Below are positions 62,063 to 64,000 of a stretch of DNA of 64,000 nucleotides, piece after piece. Where the stretch lies: NCBI GenBank assembly GCA_950097015.1, contig CATNEN010000007.1, forward strand, positions 8,495,001-8,559,000. The letters are read 5' to 3'. How positions within the stretch are numbered: position 1 is the first letter of the stretch; every line of letters starts with the position of its first letter. This DNA is from Macrostomum hystrix (taxonomy: Eukaryota; Platyhelminthes; Macrostomidae). The notes beneath the pieces were generated by a model. It had not been told where the DNA came from, made no database searches, and was given only the letters and a program-made list of their open reading frames with translations. The translations under genes were made by a program, and so were the position numbers.

Positions 62063-64000
62063 ATGGATGAAGCCATCAGAAAGAGAGCGGCCATTCGGTC
62101 CGTTGTGACAAAGACCATAAATTGAGCAGAGAAGTGGCTGTCAGCTGGAAGTGGACGTGATGACAAAATAAACGCTGAAGCTGAAGCATGCATTGATACT
62201 CTGAAGCAGAAACTGGGATTGATGGAGGAATTGGACCTGGACATTCAGAGTCAGATGGAAGAGGAAAAGCTGAGTCGTGAACAAGAAGAAGCTGATGAGT
62301 ATGCCTTCAGGTGTCGGAAGTACGTCAGATTGTTAGAGAAATAATTATCAAATGCGACTAAGTCTGTGACATCTGGACCTCAGGTCAAACTGCCGAAACG
62401 TCATATCACTAAATTTGACGGAACGGTGACGTCATGGCTAACGTATTGGGATCAGTTCTCCTCGTCAATCGTTTCGAATAATCAGCTATCGGACATCGAC
62501 AAGTTTAATTACCCTTTGGGATTCGCTCTCTGAATCAGCCAAGTCCTGCATTCGTAGACTGAGTGTTACTTCAGCTAATTACAAGGTAGCCATCGATCTT
62601 CTAGATCAACGCTTTGGTAAATCAGATCTGGTAATTCTAATGAACCAACTGTCAGATATTCACCTATCAGATGTGTCATTAGCAGGCTTACGTTCGTTTC
62701 ACGATGACATAGCTGCTGCCGTTCGAAGCTTGGAAGTTCAGGGAGTAATTTCGTCGGCTTATGAGGCATTACTGTTGCCTAATCTGCTTCGTAAGTGTCC
62801 AAGTGAATTTCGTCTTGACCTGATGAAGTGCGCGAGCCTGTCGAAGAAAGAAATCAACAACATGGCTGTTCTGCTGGAGTTTCTACAGACGGAAATTCAA
62901 GTTCGAGAGAACGCAGCAGTGGGCGGTAAGAAATCGAGCAACTCAAAAGCTGTAGTCGACATTGCCTAAGTCTTCGCTTACAACGTTAACCGTGCAGTCC
63001 CGAAATGATCGACAAGCTGTCATGAAGATCTTTTGTACGTACTGTGGCTCGGACCATACATCTGAGAAGTGTTCGAAGTTGGTCTCAGTGGATGCTCGAA
63101 TCGAATTTCTGAATAAGGAGCAGCGTTGCTTTCGGTGCCTCAGGTCAGGTCATTCATCAAGGACGTGTCATGATTCCCGGCGATGCAGAAACTGTTCAGG
63201 CGCTCACCATGTCAGCATCTGCAATTGTGGTCTGTCAGATGGATAGGGGTCGGGTTTCAAGGTGAAAGCAAAGAGCATCGATTCGACAGTCAAGAGTGGC
63301 GTGGTCCAGAACAAGACTTTTGCCAATGCGAAGAAGAAGGACGTCATTCTGCAGGTGCAGACTGGGAGTACGAACACGGCACAGAGTGAACCTGAATTTG
63401 TGGTTTCAACGGAAGGAAACTTTGCTCTCTCCATGTTTATCAATCGTAACCCCGCTGTCGCTCTTCCAGTTGCTAAGGCAATTCTGATTGCTCCTGACGG
63501 ACGTCGAGAACTACTGGTGAGGGTTCTGCTGGATACCGCAAGCAATCGGTCGTATATTCTAGAAGACGTATGCGACTTGCTCCAGTTTGAACGGTTTGCG
63601 GAGGAAAGTTTGAAAGTCTCTGCCTTTTCTGGAATCGCTACGACGGTGAACTCTTCAAGAGTGAAATTCCACATTCGCAAGGTTGACTCCATGGAGATCA
63701 TCAGATTGGAAGCTAATGTCGTAAAGCAGATCTGTCAGCCTCAGACTTCAGTTATCGTCAATTAGTTTCCTCACCTTCGTGATGTGGACCTAGCGGATCC
63801 ATATGACCCACGTGACATCAGTACTCCAATCTCTATCCTCGTAGGCTCAGATCAATACTTCCATATTGTAGGTGATAACGTGATTCGTGGCACCTCAGGA
63901 CCAGTCGCCATTTCCTCTAAGCTAGGATTCCTTCTCTGTGGTCCTCTAGCGATCGATGGGTCAGCCAAGGATGAGCCTATCGTTTCCGAAGATTCAGCTG
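62063..64000 (+). mobile_element. Decayed BEL/Pao LTR retrotransposon, gag and protease part (runs off window)
   Basis: From ATG 62063: a coiled-coil-like N-terminus, then the BEL/Pao Gag domain (KLPKRHITKFDGTVTSWLTY, CIRRLSVTSANYKVAIDLL, RFGKSDLVILMNQLSDIHL), zinc knuckles (CTYCGSDHTSEKC, CFRCLRSGHSSRTC, CRNCSGAHHVSIC), a retropepsin-like protease with Asp in VLLDTASNRSYI, and the following DUF1758 region (ISILVGSDQYFHIVGDNVI, GFLLCGPL). Lesions: TGA at 62123-62125, TAA near 62342, a frameshift near 62510, stops near 62967 and 63247, and TAG at 63763. The RT, RNase H and integrase would lie to the right. Confidence 0.85.

Overview
The window is nuclear DNA of an invertebrate animal. It carries multi-exon, GT-AG-spliced metazoan genes, plus LINE, SINE, Tc1/mariner, tyrosine-recombinase and BEL/Pao transposable elements. 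It is unusually rich in minisatellites: by my hand-drawn boundaries 17 arrays cover about 11.5 kb, or 18% of the window. The gene set, small introns and extreme tandem-repeat load would fit a lophotrochozoan such as a macrostomid flatworm, but the sequence does not fix the species. Nothing here is bacterial or viral.

Layout. 1-4035: 3' half of a LINE with endonuclease, reverse transcriptase and RNase H, abutting a tRNA-derived SINE (family A). 5999-17454 (+): a nine-exon neuropeptide-type GPCR, nearest in feel to the NPSR/CCAP/vasopressin receptor group. 19759-21688: a Tc1/IS630-type transposon with long inverted repeats and one nonsense codon. 22084-22515: an internally deleted mariner. 23412-24218 (-): a secreted PAN-like plus F-type-lectin protein, with a broken partial copy at 26382-26708 (-) and two large minisatellites between them. 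27644-30574 (-): GTP-dependent PEP carboxykinase. 31707-32771 (+): an unrecognised three-exon gene, possibly with two DUF1330-like domains. 34331-40147 (-): the co-repressor CtBP, whose 3.9-kb last intron holds a nested single-exon membrane-protein gene (36627-37856, same strand). 43091-47387: three long arrays. 47790-52571 (-): a beta-1,4-galactosyltransferase with one array in each intron. 54270-54915: a foldback repeat. 56540-61260: three decayed tyrosine-recombinase elements side by side. 62063-64000: the gag-protease part of a decayed BEL/Pao element running off the window.

The strongest unexplained signal is the relation between minisatellites and introns. I can place 18 introns by matched splice sites and reading phase. 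Nine of the ten introns longer than 300 bp carry a private array with its own unit, and four arrays begin 12-36 nt inside a 5' splice site. Two further arrays are expansions of a segment inside a SINE copy, with recognisable SINE sequence on both sides. One intronic array, read in the sense direction, is about 45-50 tandem copies of a near-perfect 5' splice-site motif.

The protein-coding genes do not form a pathway. They are ordinary single genes: a neuropeptide receptor, a metabolic enzyme, a transcriptional co-repressor, a Golgi glycosyltransferase and secreted or membrane proteins. They are set in repeat-rich DNA.
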